Notes under the pieces: model-generated
Seen by the model: the letters and a program-made list of their open reading frames with translations, nothing else
What the model was told of the DNA's origin: nothing
Database searches by the model: none
In this document: piece by piece, positions 8,412 through 16,307 of the stretch
Numbering within the stretch: the first letter of the stretch is position 1
How the letters are laid out: each line of letters opens with the position of its first letter
Assembly: GCF_000194155.1 (NCBI RefSeq)
Contig: NZ_GL877878.1
Span: 1,833,654 to 1,897,653, forward strand
Source of the DNA: Saccharopolyspora spinosa NRRL 18395
GTDB taxonomy: Bacteria; Actinomycetota; Actinomycetes; Mycobacteriales; Pseudonocardiaceae
DNA: 64,000 nucleotides
Direction of reading: 5' to 3'
Program-made: the position numbers and the translations under genes

Positions 8412-9136
8412 GCGGCGTGTACCTCTACGACGTGGTCGTCGGCCACACCCGCCACTGTGCACCGCAGCGCTCGTTCCAGCACCGCCTCTACACCTGGCTG
8501 GTCGACCTCGACGCGCTACCCAACCTTCCCTACCCGTTGCGGGTCCTGGCGCGATTCGAGGCCCGCGACCACCTCGGCGATCCGCGCCGGACAATCCGGG
8601 AAAACCTGGACCGCTGGCTCGCACGACACGACGTCAACTTGCGAGGCGGGCGCGTATTGATGCTCGCCCACGCCCGCGTGCTCGGGTACGTCTTCAACCC
8701 TGTCACGATCTACTGGTGCCATCAGCCCGACGGCAACCTCGAATGCATCGTCGCCGAAGTCCACAACACCTACGGCGAACGGCACTGCTACCTAGTGCAT
8801 CCCGACGCCGCCGGAACCGGCGAAACCGACAAGCAGCTCTACGTCTCCCCGTTCCTGCCAGACCAGGGCAGCTACCGGATGCGCCTTCCGCTACCCGGCG
8901 AACGACTGCGCTTGCACATCGACCTCCTCGACGGCAACCGGACACTGCTCACCGCCACAATGCACGGGCGCCGCCAGCCCGCCACCCCATCGCGGCTGCT
9001 GCGATCAGCGCTGCGCCGCCCATTGGTTCCCCACAGCGTCGCCGCCTTGATCCGTCGGCACGGAATCGCACTGTGGCTACGGCGCGCCCCGCAGTGGTCA
9101 AGACAGCCGCACAGCCACCAGGACGGCGTCCGATGA
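8408..9136 (+). CDS. DUF1365 family protein
   Basis: A 242-residue protein starting at GTG 8408, which overlaps the upstream stop as GTGA. It has the DUF1365 pattern: RHCAPQRSFQHRLYTWLVDLD at the start, then VLGYVFNPVTIYWC, EVHNTYGERHCYLV and KQLYVSPFLP. The function is unknown; members nearly always sit with an FAD amine-oxidase-like protein and a CFA-type methyltransferase, as here and in Rv0447c-Rv0449c, so a joint role in making a modified fatty acid is likely. The stop overlaps the ATG of a short truncated ORF. Confidence 0.88.
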   Translation: MSGVYLYDVVVGHTRHCAPQRSFQHRLYTWLVDLDALPNLPYPLRVLARFEARDHLGDPRRTIRENLDRWLARHDVNLRGGRVLMLAHARVLGYVFNPVTIYWCHQPDGNLECIVAEVHNTYGERHCYLVHPDAAGTGETDKQLYVSPFLPDQGSYRMRLPLPGERLRLHIDLLDGNRTLLTATMHGRRQPATPSRLLRSALRRPLVPHSVAALIRRHGIALWLRRAPQWSRQPHSHQDGVR

Positions 9137-9324
9137 CCACCACCGTCCCGCCTCACGTCGACCGGGACGGGCCCCAGGAAACTCACGAGCTACTAGCGCG
9201 CCCAGCACGAGCCGGGGACAACCGTCCGCGCTCGACAAATGCCCTGCCGGGCAAGTCACGGGGCCCATCGACAAACCCAAAAACCTTACAGGAATACAAC
9301 TCGAAGATGGCCCTGATGCGATGA
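9133..9324 (+). pseudogene. 63-codon stub, probably the 5' end of a lost downstream gene
   Basis: ATG 9133 overlaps the DUF1365 stop (ATGA), the usual coupling in this operon. The reading frame begins MTTTVPPHVDRDGPQE and stops at 9324, directly before IS110 debris. In related clusters the gene after DUF1365 is often a CFA-type methyltransferase with a short polar N-terminus like this one. I infer that the gene was cut by insertion and deletion; the alternative is a chance short frame. Confidence 0.4.
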
Positions 9325-9325
9325 A

Positions 9326-9344
9326 GGAGCGGGGCCTCCGCTCC
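9326..9344 (+). terminator. GC-rich hairpin after the DUF1365 operon
   Basis: GGAGCGG (9326-9332) pairs with CCGCTCC (9338-9344) around a 5-nt loop, 2 nt after the stop of the truncated ORF. No U-run follows, so it would be a weak or assisted terminator, or part of the IS110 flank. Confidence 0.35.
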
Positions 9345-9397
9345 TCGTGGTCCCGAGCGGACACTCGGGTTCTCACGTCACCACGAAGCAGGCCCCT

Positions 9398-9890
9398 GTG
9401 TCTGAGCATGACGGCAGACAGTTCGTTGGGATCGATTTGCACCGGCACCGGTCGGTGATCGTGCGGCAGGGCATGACCGGTGAGCAGTTCGGCGTGGTGC
9501 GGATCGCCAACGATCCGATGACACTCGCCGGTGCTGGCCAAGCAGGCCCTGCACCTGCCCGTCAGCGACCTGTTCGGTGTACGCCGCCGGGCGCTGCTGG
9601 GAAAGCTCCGCTCGACGGTGCCTACCGGGCGCGGGTCAACAGCCGTTGCGGGCTGATCGACGCGTTCGGCTTCGAGATCGAAAGAACCACCCACCTGATA
9701 ACCGGGAAACTGGCGCAGCACCCTGGCTAACAGGCGATCCAACAAATCCCCGGGGTCGGGCCGACCCCGGGCGGCGGTGTTCACCGCCGAGATCGGCGAC
9801 GTGGCCCGCTTCACCAGCGCCCGGGCTCTCACCTCGTGGGCCGGGCTGCCCCCTCGCCACCGAGAATCCGACACCACCGTGCACCGCCTT
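9398..9890 (+). pseudogene. Decayed IS110-family transposase
   Basis: The N-terminal DEDD part is recognisable (FVGIDLHRHRSVIV, GVVRIANDP). After a deletion the helical linker continues in other frames (LFGVRRRALLGKLR, GAYRARVNS, FGFEIERTTHLITGKLAQHPG), then QAIQQIPGVGP and FTSARALTSWAGL...HRESDTTVHR, the Ser-containing C-terminal transposase domain. At least two frameshifts, one stop codon (9728) and a deletion of about 100 codons make it non-functional. The 9891-10168 stretch behind it holds only further GC-rich debris with no gene. Confidence 0.8.
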
Positions 9891-10168
9891 TCGGCATGAA
9901 CATGATCGCGCAACCGGCATCGGCGACAAGGCCAAGCCCCTCCGGGGTGGCCTACGGCAAGCCTGGCCCCGCACGCCTCGCCTGCGCCTGCCCACAACAA
10001 CCGGAAGCCGGGCAAAAAACGCTCACCGCCAACGACATCAGCACTTGCCCGGCCCCACGCCTTCATGGATGACCACAGAGTCCGACAGGCGAAACATCAC
10101 CAGTGGTCCACAGATGGTCCACAACTCCGGGCCATGCGACTCACCGTTCACGTCGCCCGCAGAACGGC

Positions 10169-10214
10169 CAGAGGGCCGGTTACCGGGGATTTCTCCCCGG
10201 TAACCGGCCCTCTG
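10169..10214 (-). terminator. Perfect 20-bp stem hairpin behind tRNA-Ala
   Basis: The arm at 10169-10188 and its exact complement at 10195-10214 enclose a 6-nt loop. It lies 8 nt beyond the 3' end of the minus-strand tRNA-Ala, as expected of its terminator. The stem is symmetric and would also stop transcription coming from the left. No U-run is seen. Confidence 0.7.
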
Positions 10215-10221
10215 AATTGAG

Positions 10222-10294
10222 TGGAGCTGACGGGATTCGAACCCGTGACCCCTTGACTGCCAGTCAAGTGCGCTACCAGCTGCGCCACAGCCCC
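10222..10294 (-). tRNA. tRNA-Ala (GGC anticodon)
   Basis: A 73-nt cloverleaf on the minus strand. The acceptor stem is GGGGCTG/CAGCTCC with one G-U pair. The D-arm is GCGC...GCGC, the anticodon stem CTTGA/TCAAG encloses CTGGCAG (anticodon GGC), and the T-arm holds GTTCGAATC. The CCA end is not encoded. Confidence 0.95.
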
Positions 10295-10451
10295 TTGTAC
10301 TATTCCCGAGGTGTTTGGTTCGTTCGGTGTTCATTCCCGAACCGCGCATCTCGTTGTGTCAATACAGTACAACAGGCCTCCGGAGGAGTTTTCAGGGGGT
10401 CCCCCTCTTGGATCTACCCAGGGCTCCGGTCGAGCTGCTAGACCCTGGGGC

Positions 10452-11795
10452 GTGGCGACAGCACAGCGAGTGTGTCCTTCGCTGGTGGCTCCCGAGGCCG
10501 AGGGGGCTGATCCCGAGAGACGCCGTGAACTGCAGGAACATCGGTTGCGCAGGTTGGTCGACCGGCTGCTGGCCGCCGGCGGCGTGCAGGCCGGGCGGCT
10601 TCGGGACTGCGGCGTCTCGGCGGGCTCCGACGTGCGGCTCGCCGATTTGCACCGGTTGCCGTTCGTCTCCAAGCAGGACTTCTGGGATTACTACCCGTTC
10701 GGGCTGCGCACCGCCGCCGACGAGGACGTCGTCTGCGTGCACGGCACGTCCGGCACGTTGGGGCGGGCGACGCTGGTGCCGTACACCGCGCGTGACATCG
10801 CCGTGTGGGCGGAGGTGATGGCGCGGGCATTGGGCGGGGCAGGCGTGACGCGGCGCAGCTTCGTGCACTGCGCCTACGGGTACGGCTTGTTCACCGGCGG
10901 GCTCGGCGTGCACCACGGGGCGACGCGGATCGGCGCGACCGTGCTTCCGGTGTCCAGCGGCGCCACCGACCGGCAACTCCGGTTGTTGCTCGACCTGCGC
11001 CCCGATGTGTTGTGCTGCACACCGTCGTACGCGATCTACCTCGGCGAGGCGTTCGCGTCGACCGGGATCACCGCCGAGCAGTTGTCGCTCCGGGTGGGGT
11101 TGTTCGGGGCCGAGTCTTGGACCGAGGAGATGCGGTTGAGCATCGAGGGGCTGCTGGGGTTGCGGGCGCTCAACGTCTACGGGCTCACCGAGGTGATCGG
11201 CCCGGGTGTGGCGTGCGAGTCGTTGGACTCCGAGGGACTGCTGAACATCGCCGAGGACCACTTCTTCCCCGAGGTGGTCGATGCGGACGGCGAGCCGCTG
11301 CCGGACGGCGAGGTCGGCGAGTTGGTGTTCACGACGTTGACGAAGACCGGCACCCCGCTGCTGCGCTACCGGACCGGCGACGTAGCCGCGCTGGCCGGGC
11401 CCGTGCCTGGCTCGGCGCGGACGCTGCGCCGGATGAGCCGGGTGCTGGGCCGCACCGACGACATGCTGGTCGTTCGCGGCGTCAACGTGTTCCCGTCGGA
11501 GATCGAAGCCGTGCTCCTGGCCGATCGCCGGGTGGCACCGCATTACCTGATCGTCGAGGACCTCCGCGACCGGTCGCGGCCGGAGTTGCGGATCGCCGTC
11601 GAGCCGCAGGACCCGCACGACGACACCGCCCTCCTGGCGGCCCAGCTCACGGGCGCGCTACTGGCGCGACTCGGCATCACGTGCATCGTCCGGGTCCTAC
11701 CGCCCGACCACATCCCACGCGCCGAATCGGGCAAGGCCAGGCGGTTGGTGAGCTGGGAGCATGACGGCGTCGTGCCGCTACCCGGCCTGGAGTGA
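10452..11795 (+). CDS. Phenylacetate-CoA ligase-like (PaaK family) adenylate-forming enzyme
   Basis: A 447-residue protein. The frame is open from 10311, but the stretch before GTG 10452 reads like non-coding sequence, so GTG 10452 is chosen; the RBS is weak. It shows the ATP-binding loop VHGTSGTLGRATLVPYT, the acyl-adenylate motif LNVYGLTEVIGPGVACE, the hinge-region YRTGDVAAL and the C-terminal lid VLGRTDDMLVVRGVNVFPSE of the PaaK branch. It activates an aromatic or other carboxylic acid to its CoA thioester using ATP. There are no paa genes beside it, so the substrate is unknown. It stands alone and converges on the degraded gene at 11778-11971. Confidence 0.85.
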   Translation: MATAQRVCPSLVAPEAEGADPERRRELQEHRLRRLVDRLLAAGGVQAGRLRDCGVSAGSDVRLADLHRLPFVSKQDFWDYYPFGLRTAADEDVVCVHGTSGTLGRATLVPYTARDIAVWAEVMARALGGAGVTRRSFVHCAYGYGLFTGGLGVHHGATRIGATVLPVSSGATDRQLRLLLDLRPDVLCCTPSYAIYLGEAFASTGITAEQLSLRVGLFGAESWTEEMRLSIEGLLGLRALNVYGLTEVIGPGVACESLDSEGLLNIAEDHFFPEVVDADGEPLPDGEVGELVFTTLTKTGTPLLRYRTGDVAALAGPVPGSARTLRRMSRVLGRTDDMLVVRGVNVFPSEIEAVLLADRRVAPHYLIVEDLRDRSRPELRIAVEPQDPHDDTALLAAQLTGALLARLGITCIVRVLPPDHIPRAESGKARRLVSWEHDGVVPLPGLE

Positions 11796-11971
11796 TCGCA
11801 AGGCTTGCGCCGCCACCTGCAGGTCCTCGACGAACCCCTGGTACACCGCCGCCCGGTCATCGGTGACCCGGGCTGCGCGAGCCGGCAGGACCAGCCCCGG
11901 CAGCCCTGCACCGCCTTGCGCAAGCCCGGCAGCCTGGCCCGGGGCGGGACGAACTCCTCGGCCCCGGACAT
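11778..11971 (-). pseudogene. Internally deleted UdgX-like uracil-DNA glycosylase remnant
   Basis: From ATG 11971 the frame reads MSGAEEFVPPRARLPGLRKA followed by VQGCRG, which resembles the N-terminus of the UdgX/family 4 uracil-DNA glycosylases (Cys pattern GCRGC). The text then jumps, in a different frame, to ARVTDDRAAVYQGFVEDLQ, which resembles their C-terminal helix. Only about 65 of the usual ~210 codons remain, so a large central deletion with frameshift is inferred. The alternative start ATG 11978 overlaps the ndh stop (ATGA) and gives a 66-residue frame containing the C-terminal part. The identification rests on short motifs. Confidence 0.5.
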
Positions 11972-11974
11972 GGC

Positions 11975-13315
11975 TCAACCGGCGACGCGGCCGTTCGGTT
12001 TGGGCAGACCACGGGTGTTGGCGGCCTTGACGAACTCGGCTCGGGGGTCGTGTAGTTCGCCTAGCGCGACGACCTGGCGGGGGAACGGCAGTTCCATCAG
12101 CCAGTCACCGAGGATTCGGGCCTTGTGGGACGCGGTCGGCATTCTCATCAGGTGGTAGCCGCGGTGCAGCAGCCACGCCGGGAAGCCCTTCAGCTTGACC
12201 CCGTGAACCTCGGCGGCGCCCTGGAACAGACCGAGCCCCGCCACCGACCCCGCGTACTTGTGCTTGTAGTTCACGAGTTGTTCGCCGCGCAGCATCGCGA
12301 GGATGTTGTCGGCCAGCACCTTGGCCTGCCGGACCGCGTGCTGCGCCGACGGACTGCACAGGGCGTCCGGGTCACTGCTGGTCAGGTCCGGGACCGCAGC
12401 GCAGTCACCGGCCGAGAACACGTTGTGGGTGCCGCGGACCTGGAGCCTCGCGGTGCATTCGACGCGGCCCTTGGCGTCTCTCGGCAGGTCGCTGTCCTCC
12501 AGCATCGGGTGCGGCTTTACCCCGGCCGTCCACACCACGGTGTCGGCGTCGAACTCGTCGCCGTCGGAGAGCGCCACGTGACCGTCCACAAAGGACTTCG
12601 CGGTGGTGTTCAGCTTCACCTCGATGCCGCGTTCCTCCAGCCGTCCCTTGGTGTACTCGCTCATCGGCGGGCTTACTTCGGGCATGATCCGGCCCATCGC
12701 CTCGACCAGCACCCAGCGCATTTCCTGGGCCGAGACCTGCGGGTAGCTGCGGATCGCGTAGCGCGCCATGCTCTCCAGCTCGGCCATCGCCTCGATGCCC
12801 GCGTAGCCGCCGCCGACGAACACGAACGTCAGCAGTCTGCGGCGGAGCCGCTCGTCGGTGGTACTGGCGGCGATGTCCAATCTGGACAGCACGTGGTTGC
12901 GCAGGTAGATCGCCTCGCCGATGGTCTTGAACCCGACGCCCTGCTCGGCCAGGCCCGGGATGGGCAGCGCCCGCGAGATCGAGCCGGGCACGACCACCAG
13001 CATGTCGTAGCCGAAGCGCTCGACCTTGCCGTCGCCGAGGGTCGCGGTCAGCCGCTGCCGGGCGTGGTCGATACCGGAGACCTGCGCGGTCAGCACCTCG
13101 CAGTTGCGCAGCGCCTCCCGCAACGGCACCACCACGTGCCGCGGTTCGAGCGAGCCGGCCGCGGCCTCCGGCAGGAACGGCTGGTAGGTCATGTGCGGTT
13201 GGGTGTCGATCACCGTGACCTTGGCTTCGCCGGGCTTCATCTTCCGCTGCAGGCGCAGTGCGAGGGTCAGGCCGACGTGCCCGCCGCCGATGATCACGAC
13301 GCGTGGCTCAGGCAT
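11975..13315 (-). CDS. ndh: Type II NADH dehydrogenase-like NAD(P)/FAD oxidoreductase
   Basis: A 446-residue protein. ATG 13315 is preceded by GAGAGGAGA, so the longer open frame to 13462 is rejected. The FAD site VVIIGGGHVGLTLAL is at the N-terminus, the NAD(H) site FVFVGGGYAGIEAMAE lies in the middle, and VWTAGVKPHPML plus NVFSAGDCAAV match the NDH-2 family. It would transfer electrons from NADH to the quinone pool as a peripheral membrane protein without proton pumping. The 3' end meets the degraded glycosylase gene, and the small DUF6158-like gene overlaps its 5' end by 8 nt, forming a two-gene operon. Confidence 0.88.
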   Translation of the reverse strand: MPEPRVVIIGGGHVGLTLALRLQRKMKPGEAKVTVIDTQPHMTYQPFLPEAAAGSLEPRHVVVPLREALRNCEVLTAQVSGIDHARQRLTATLGDGKVERFGYDMLVVVPGSISRALPIPGLAEQGVGFKTIGEAIYLRNHVLSRLDIAASTTDERLRRRLLTFVFVGGGYAGIEAMAELESMARYAIRSYPQVSAQEMRWVLVEAMGRIMPEVSPPMSEYTKGRLEERGIEVKLNTTAKSFVDGHVALSDGDEFDADTVVWTAGVKPHPMLEDSDLPRDAKGRVECTARLQVRGTHNVFSAGDCAAVPDLTSSDPDALCSPSAQHAVRQAKVLADNILAMLRGEQLVNYKHKYAGSVAGLGLFQGAAEVHGVKLKGFPAWLLHRGYHLMRMPTASHKARILGDWLMELPFPRQVVALGELHDPRAEFVKAANTRGLPKPNGRVAG

Positions 13316-13547
13316 GTTGCGGCTCTCCTCTCGCACCGGAGCGGGTGCGACGGGGATCCACCTCGCGTTCCGGGTGCCGCCGCAGGTACTCCTGTTCGAG
13401 CTCGAACGTGCGTGCCGTGTGCTCCCGCAGCGCATCCGGCGAGCCGTGCAGGAAAGTCCCATTGCGGGTCCGGTGCAGGTGGCGCAGCTCCCGCAGCAGC
13501 AGTTCCTCGGCCAGCTCGCAGCCGGGAATTCCGGTGGTCGTGCTCAT
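13308..13547 (-). CDS. Small DUF6158-like protein
   Basis: A 79-residue protein from ATG 13547 with GGGAGGA upstream. It contains GCELAEELLLRELRHLHRTR and FLHGSPDALREHTARTFELE, a charged helical pattern that I recognise as the actinobacterial DUF6158 family. The function is unknown. The end overlaps the ndh start by 8 nt, so the two are coupled. The family name is from memory and could not be checked. Confidence 0.65.
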   Translation of the reverse strand: MSTTTGIPGCELAEELLLRELRHLHRTRNGTFLHGSPDALREHTARTFELEQEYLRRHPEREVDPRRTRSGARGEPQHA

Positions 13548-13789
13548 GTCGTCCTCCCGCATCGGCAGGCAGGCGGAGTCACTACGCCGCGGGGTCACGA
13601 CGTCAGTGCCGGGATACCCGACGATCCGCGACCGGACACCTGTCCCTCGTGCGTCCAGCCTGCGGGGCGGCGGGCCGTTCGGCGACTCGATCGAGTTCGC
13701 CTGATCCGGACCGGGACCGGCGCGCGGTCGAGGGCCGCGATTTCGCGCAAAATCCGCGCTTCCTCGTCACTTGGGAAGGACCTCGGGGC

Positions 13790-15061
13790 TCAAGCCGCTT
13801 CGGTGGTGGGTTCGGGGCGGGGCGGGGTGGCCGGGCGGGTCTCCGGGGCACCGATCCAGGCCAGCAGGCCGAGCACCGCGGTGAAGCCGGTGACGGCGAA
13901 CGCCGCGCCGTAGGACATCGTGTCGGCGAGCACGCCTGCGATCAGCGGGCCGAGGATCGCACCGAAGTCGGCGGACATCTGGAACGCGGCCAGCACCGGG
14001 CCGCCCTTGCCCTTCGCACCGATGATGTCGGCGACCGCGGCGTTCTGCGCGGGGTTGAGGATTCCGGCGCCCACGCCCGCGATCAGCGACGCGGCGAGGA
14101 ACCACGGGATGGAGTCGGTGACGCCGAGCGACGCGGTGGCCAGGCCGGAGACCGCGAGCCCGATGAGCACCAGCGGCTTGCGGCCGCGCTTGTCCGCGAT
14201 CCGGCCCGACAGCAGCAGCACCGCGGCGTTGCCCAGTGCGAACACCGACAACGCGATGCCGGCCATCGACTGGGTGGAGCGCAGGGCTTCGACCACGAAG
14301 AGCGGGACGAGCGCGATGCGGACGCCGTAAACGGCCCAGCCGTTGCTGAAATTCGACAGCATCGCCGCCCGGTAGGCGCGGTGGCGCAGCGCTTGGCCGA
14401 CCGTCATCGTCGGCACCCCGGTGTCGGTTCGCGGCGCGGCCAGCGTCGACTTCCGCAGCATCAGCCAGCCGATGAAGGCCGCGACGAACAACGCGATCCC
14501 GTAGGTGACGAACGGCAGGCGCAACGAGTAGCCGACCATGATGCCGCCGATGATCGGCCCGGAGATGTTGCCCAGCAGGAAACTCGTCGCCCACACGCCG
14601 GACGCGCGACCGCGCAGGTGCGGCGGGGCGAGGCGGACCAGCAGCGCCACCGCCGACACCGTGAACATCGTCGATCCCGTGCCGCCAAGGGCACGGAAGA
14701 TCAGCAACTGCCAGTAGGAACCCGCGAACGCGCAGGCGGCGGTGCTGATACCGACGATGCTGATGCCCCACACGTAGATGGAGCGCTCGCCGAAGAACGA
14801 CACCAGGCGACCGCTGACCGGCGCGAATGCCAGCCGCATCAGGGCGAACGCGCTGATCACGAGGGAGGCGGCGGTGACGCCGACGCCGAAACTGGTGGCG
14901 AACGTCGGCAGCGCGGGCGCGACAATGCCCATCCCGACAGCGACGATGAAGCTGCCGACGACGAGGACCCAGATCTCGCGGGGAAGGGAACCGATGCCGG
15001 AATCGCCGGCGTTCTCGACGGGTTCGATGGTCTCGTCCGCCGTTGCCGAACTGCTCGACAC
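13790..15061 (-). CDS. MFS transporter (drug/metabolite exporter type)
   Basis: A 423-residue protein with 12 predicted membrane helices. GTG 15061 with TTGGAGGAG upstream is preferred to the ORF start at 15130. The motif-A-like loop appears twice: LAFAPVSGRLVSFFGER after helix 2 and LSGRIADKRGRKPLV after helix 8. The pattern fits DHA1-type exporters. A short palindrome lies upstream (15078-15090) and may be an operator. It is a single gene, with a GNAT gene starting well upstream on the same strand. Confidence 0.85.
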   Translation of the reverse strand: MSSSSATADETIEPVENAGDSGIGSLPREIWVLVVGSFIVAVGMGIVAPALPTFATSFGVGVTAASLVISAFALMRLAFAPVSGRLVSFFGERSIYVWGISIVGISTAACAFAGSYWQLLIFRALGGTGSTMFTVSAVALLVRLAPPHLRGRASGVWATSFLLGNISGPIIGGIMVGYSLRLPFVTYGIALFVAAFIGWLMLRKSTLAAPRTDTGVPTMTVGQALRHRAYRAAMLSNFSNGWAVYGVRIALVPLFVVEALRSTQSMAGIALSVFALGNAAVLLLSGRIADKRGRKPLVLIGLAVSGLATASLGVTDSIPWFLAASLIAGVGAGILNPAQNAAVADIIGAKGKGGPVLAAFQMSADFGAILGPLIAGVLADTMSYGAAFAVTGFTAVLGLLAWIGAPETRPATPPRPEPTTEAA

Positions 15062-15077
15062 CGCTCCTCCAAGGTAT

Positions 15078-15090
15078 TTAGGCAAACTAA
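15078..15090 (-). promoter_or_regulatory. Short palindrome upstream of the MFS gene
   Basis: TTAGGCAAACTAA is an inverted repeat (TTAG-N5-CTAA), 17 nt upstream of the GTG at 15061. It resembles half of a DtxR/IdeR or MntR box but is too short to assign. It could be the operator of an unlinked repressor. Confidence 0.3.
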
Positions 15091-15420
15091 GCGAAACGTG
15101 CGGCTGCGGCGCGGTCAATCGAGCAACCACGCCGCAGTGCCTGTTTCGTGAGTGTTAACCGCGCTCTTCGCGCCGCTATTCCGGTCGACGTTCTGGGTCT
15201 GAAGCGGAGCAGCCGCTCAGCCCACGCTCGCAACCGGCACCGGCGCGGGTTCTCAGCAGTGTCCTGCGGGAACACCCGCACGCCGGGCTATCTCGCGAGG
15301 ACAGCCCCGACGTGGCTGGCATTCATGCTGTCGGTGATCCCACAGCGAGACGGCCCCTGAGGTTCCGCCACCCGCACCGCGACACAAACTGGGTTGAGAA
15401 CAAGGTCCAAGCGGTCTTCG
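15091..15420. other. Intergenic stretch without recognisable gene
   Basis: About 330 nt between the MFS and GNAT genes. Short open frames exist on both strands but none has a convincing RBS, family motif or length. I see no RNA gene or repeat in it. Confidence 0.5.
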
Positions 15421-16242
15421 TCACAGCAGATCGTCGATCCGGCGCGCGTAGGCCGTCACCGCGTAGACCACCTCGAAGCCGCAGGCCTCCGCGAACCGCT
15501 CCGCCGTCCCGCCCTCTTCGGTGTGCGCCGCGACCAGCAGCGCTCCGCTCCCGCGCAGTTCGTCGACGATGTCCGCGACCAGTTCCCGCCCGACGCCGCG
15601 GCGCCGCCGGCCGGGGCGCACGACCACCTGCTCAACCAGGCCGATGCCGCGCTCGACGAAGCCCTGGGCGAATCCGGCGATGCGATCGGCGCCGGGGTCG
15701 TCGACGACGCGCAGCACACAGCGCGGGTCGTCGATCCGGTGTCCGAAGTTGCGCAGCAGCAGCCGCTCGTCCGGGTCGGAGAGCCCGGCGTCGTCGGCGA
15801 TCAGGTCCACGATCTGGGGCAGGTCGCGGTCCACGGCTGGACGCGCCCCTCCCCTGGTGTCCTGGCGGAACCGGTGCAGCAGGGCCACGAGTTCTTCCAC
15901 CGCGCGCCAACCGGCGTCGTCGGCGATGCCCTCGATCTCCGCGACCGTGGTCGGCGAGGCGTAGACGACGGCCTCGGCGCGGCCCGCCTCGGCGAAGACC
16001 TGCTCCAGTTCCAGCAGGGTTCCGGCGATCTCCGCGAGGGTTCCCCACAGGGCGCACGCGTGGTTCGCGGCGGGCAAGGGGTTGTCCTGGTTGAGCACCA
16101 CCGTCGCCGCGCCGACCCGGGTGCGCAGCCCGTAGCGCACGACGGCCGATGCCAGTCGCGCGGTCTCGACCAGCCCTGCGAGTTCGCGGGCCTGCCTGGG
16201 GTGCAGCAGGGCTTCGTCGTCGGGGTCGTGCAGCGGGTCCAC
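15421..16242 (-). CDS. GNAT family N-acetyltransferase
   Basis: A 273-residue protein from GTG 16242. The C-terminal half is a GNAT domain with LVEQVVVRPGRRRRGVGREL, the acetyl-CoA loop (V-x-P-x2-R-R-x-G-x-G), and a late strand CGFEVVYAVTAYAR. The N-terminal half is a second, weaker GNAT-like fold (VVLNQDNPLPAANHACALWG). It would acetylate an amine of unknown identity. It diverges from the broken DUF885 gene; only 65 nt separate the starts. Confidence 0.75.
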   Translation of the reverse strand: MDPLHDPDDEALLHPRQARELAGLVETARLASAVVRYGLRTRVGAATVVLNQDNPLPAANHACALWGTLAEIAGTLLELEQVFAEAGRAEAVVYASPTTVAEIEGIADDAGWRAVEELVALLHRFRQDTRGGARPAVDRDLPQIVDLIADDAGLSDPDERLLLRNFGHRIDDPRCVLRVVDDPGADRIAGFAQGFVERGIGLVEQVVVRPGRRRRGVGRELVADIVDELRGSGALLVAAHTEEGGTAERFAEACGFEVVYAVTAYARRIDDLL

Positions 16243-16307
16243 CCGTCCATTGTCCCCGCCCCGTTCAACCCGGCGGTCAGTCGGACCGTTGGGCAGGATG
16301 GAACGCT

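Noticed and set aside
10222-10294. tRNA-Ala as integration site for the IS110 region
   Set aside because: No duplicated tRNA end or integrase is present nearby.
12125-15151. Open reading frame of 1008 codons on the plus strand across ndh and the MFS gene
   Set aside because: It is antisense to two clear genes, is rich in Arg/His/Gln as GC-rich shadows are, and shows no family motif.
15131-15420. Riboswitch or small RNA between the MFS and GNAT genes
   Set aside because: I could not find a conserved fold or motif; the hairpins are those expected of GC-rich DNA.
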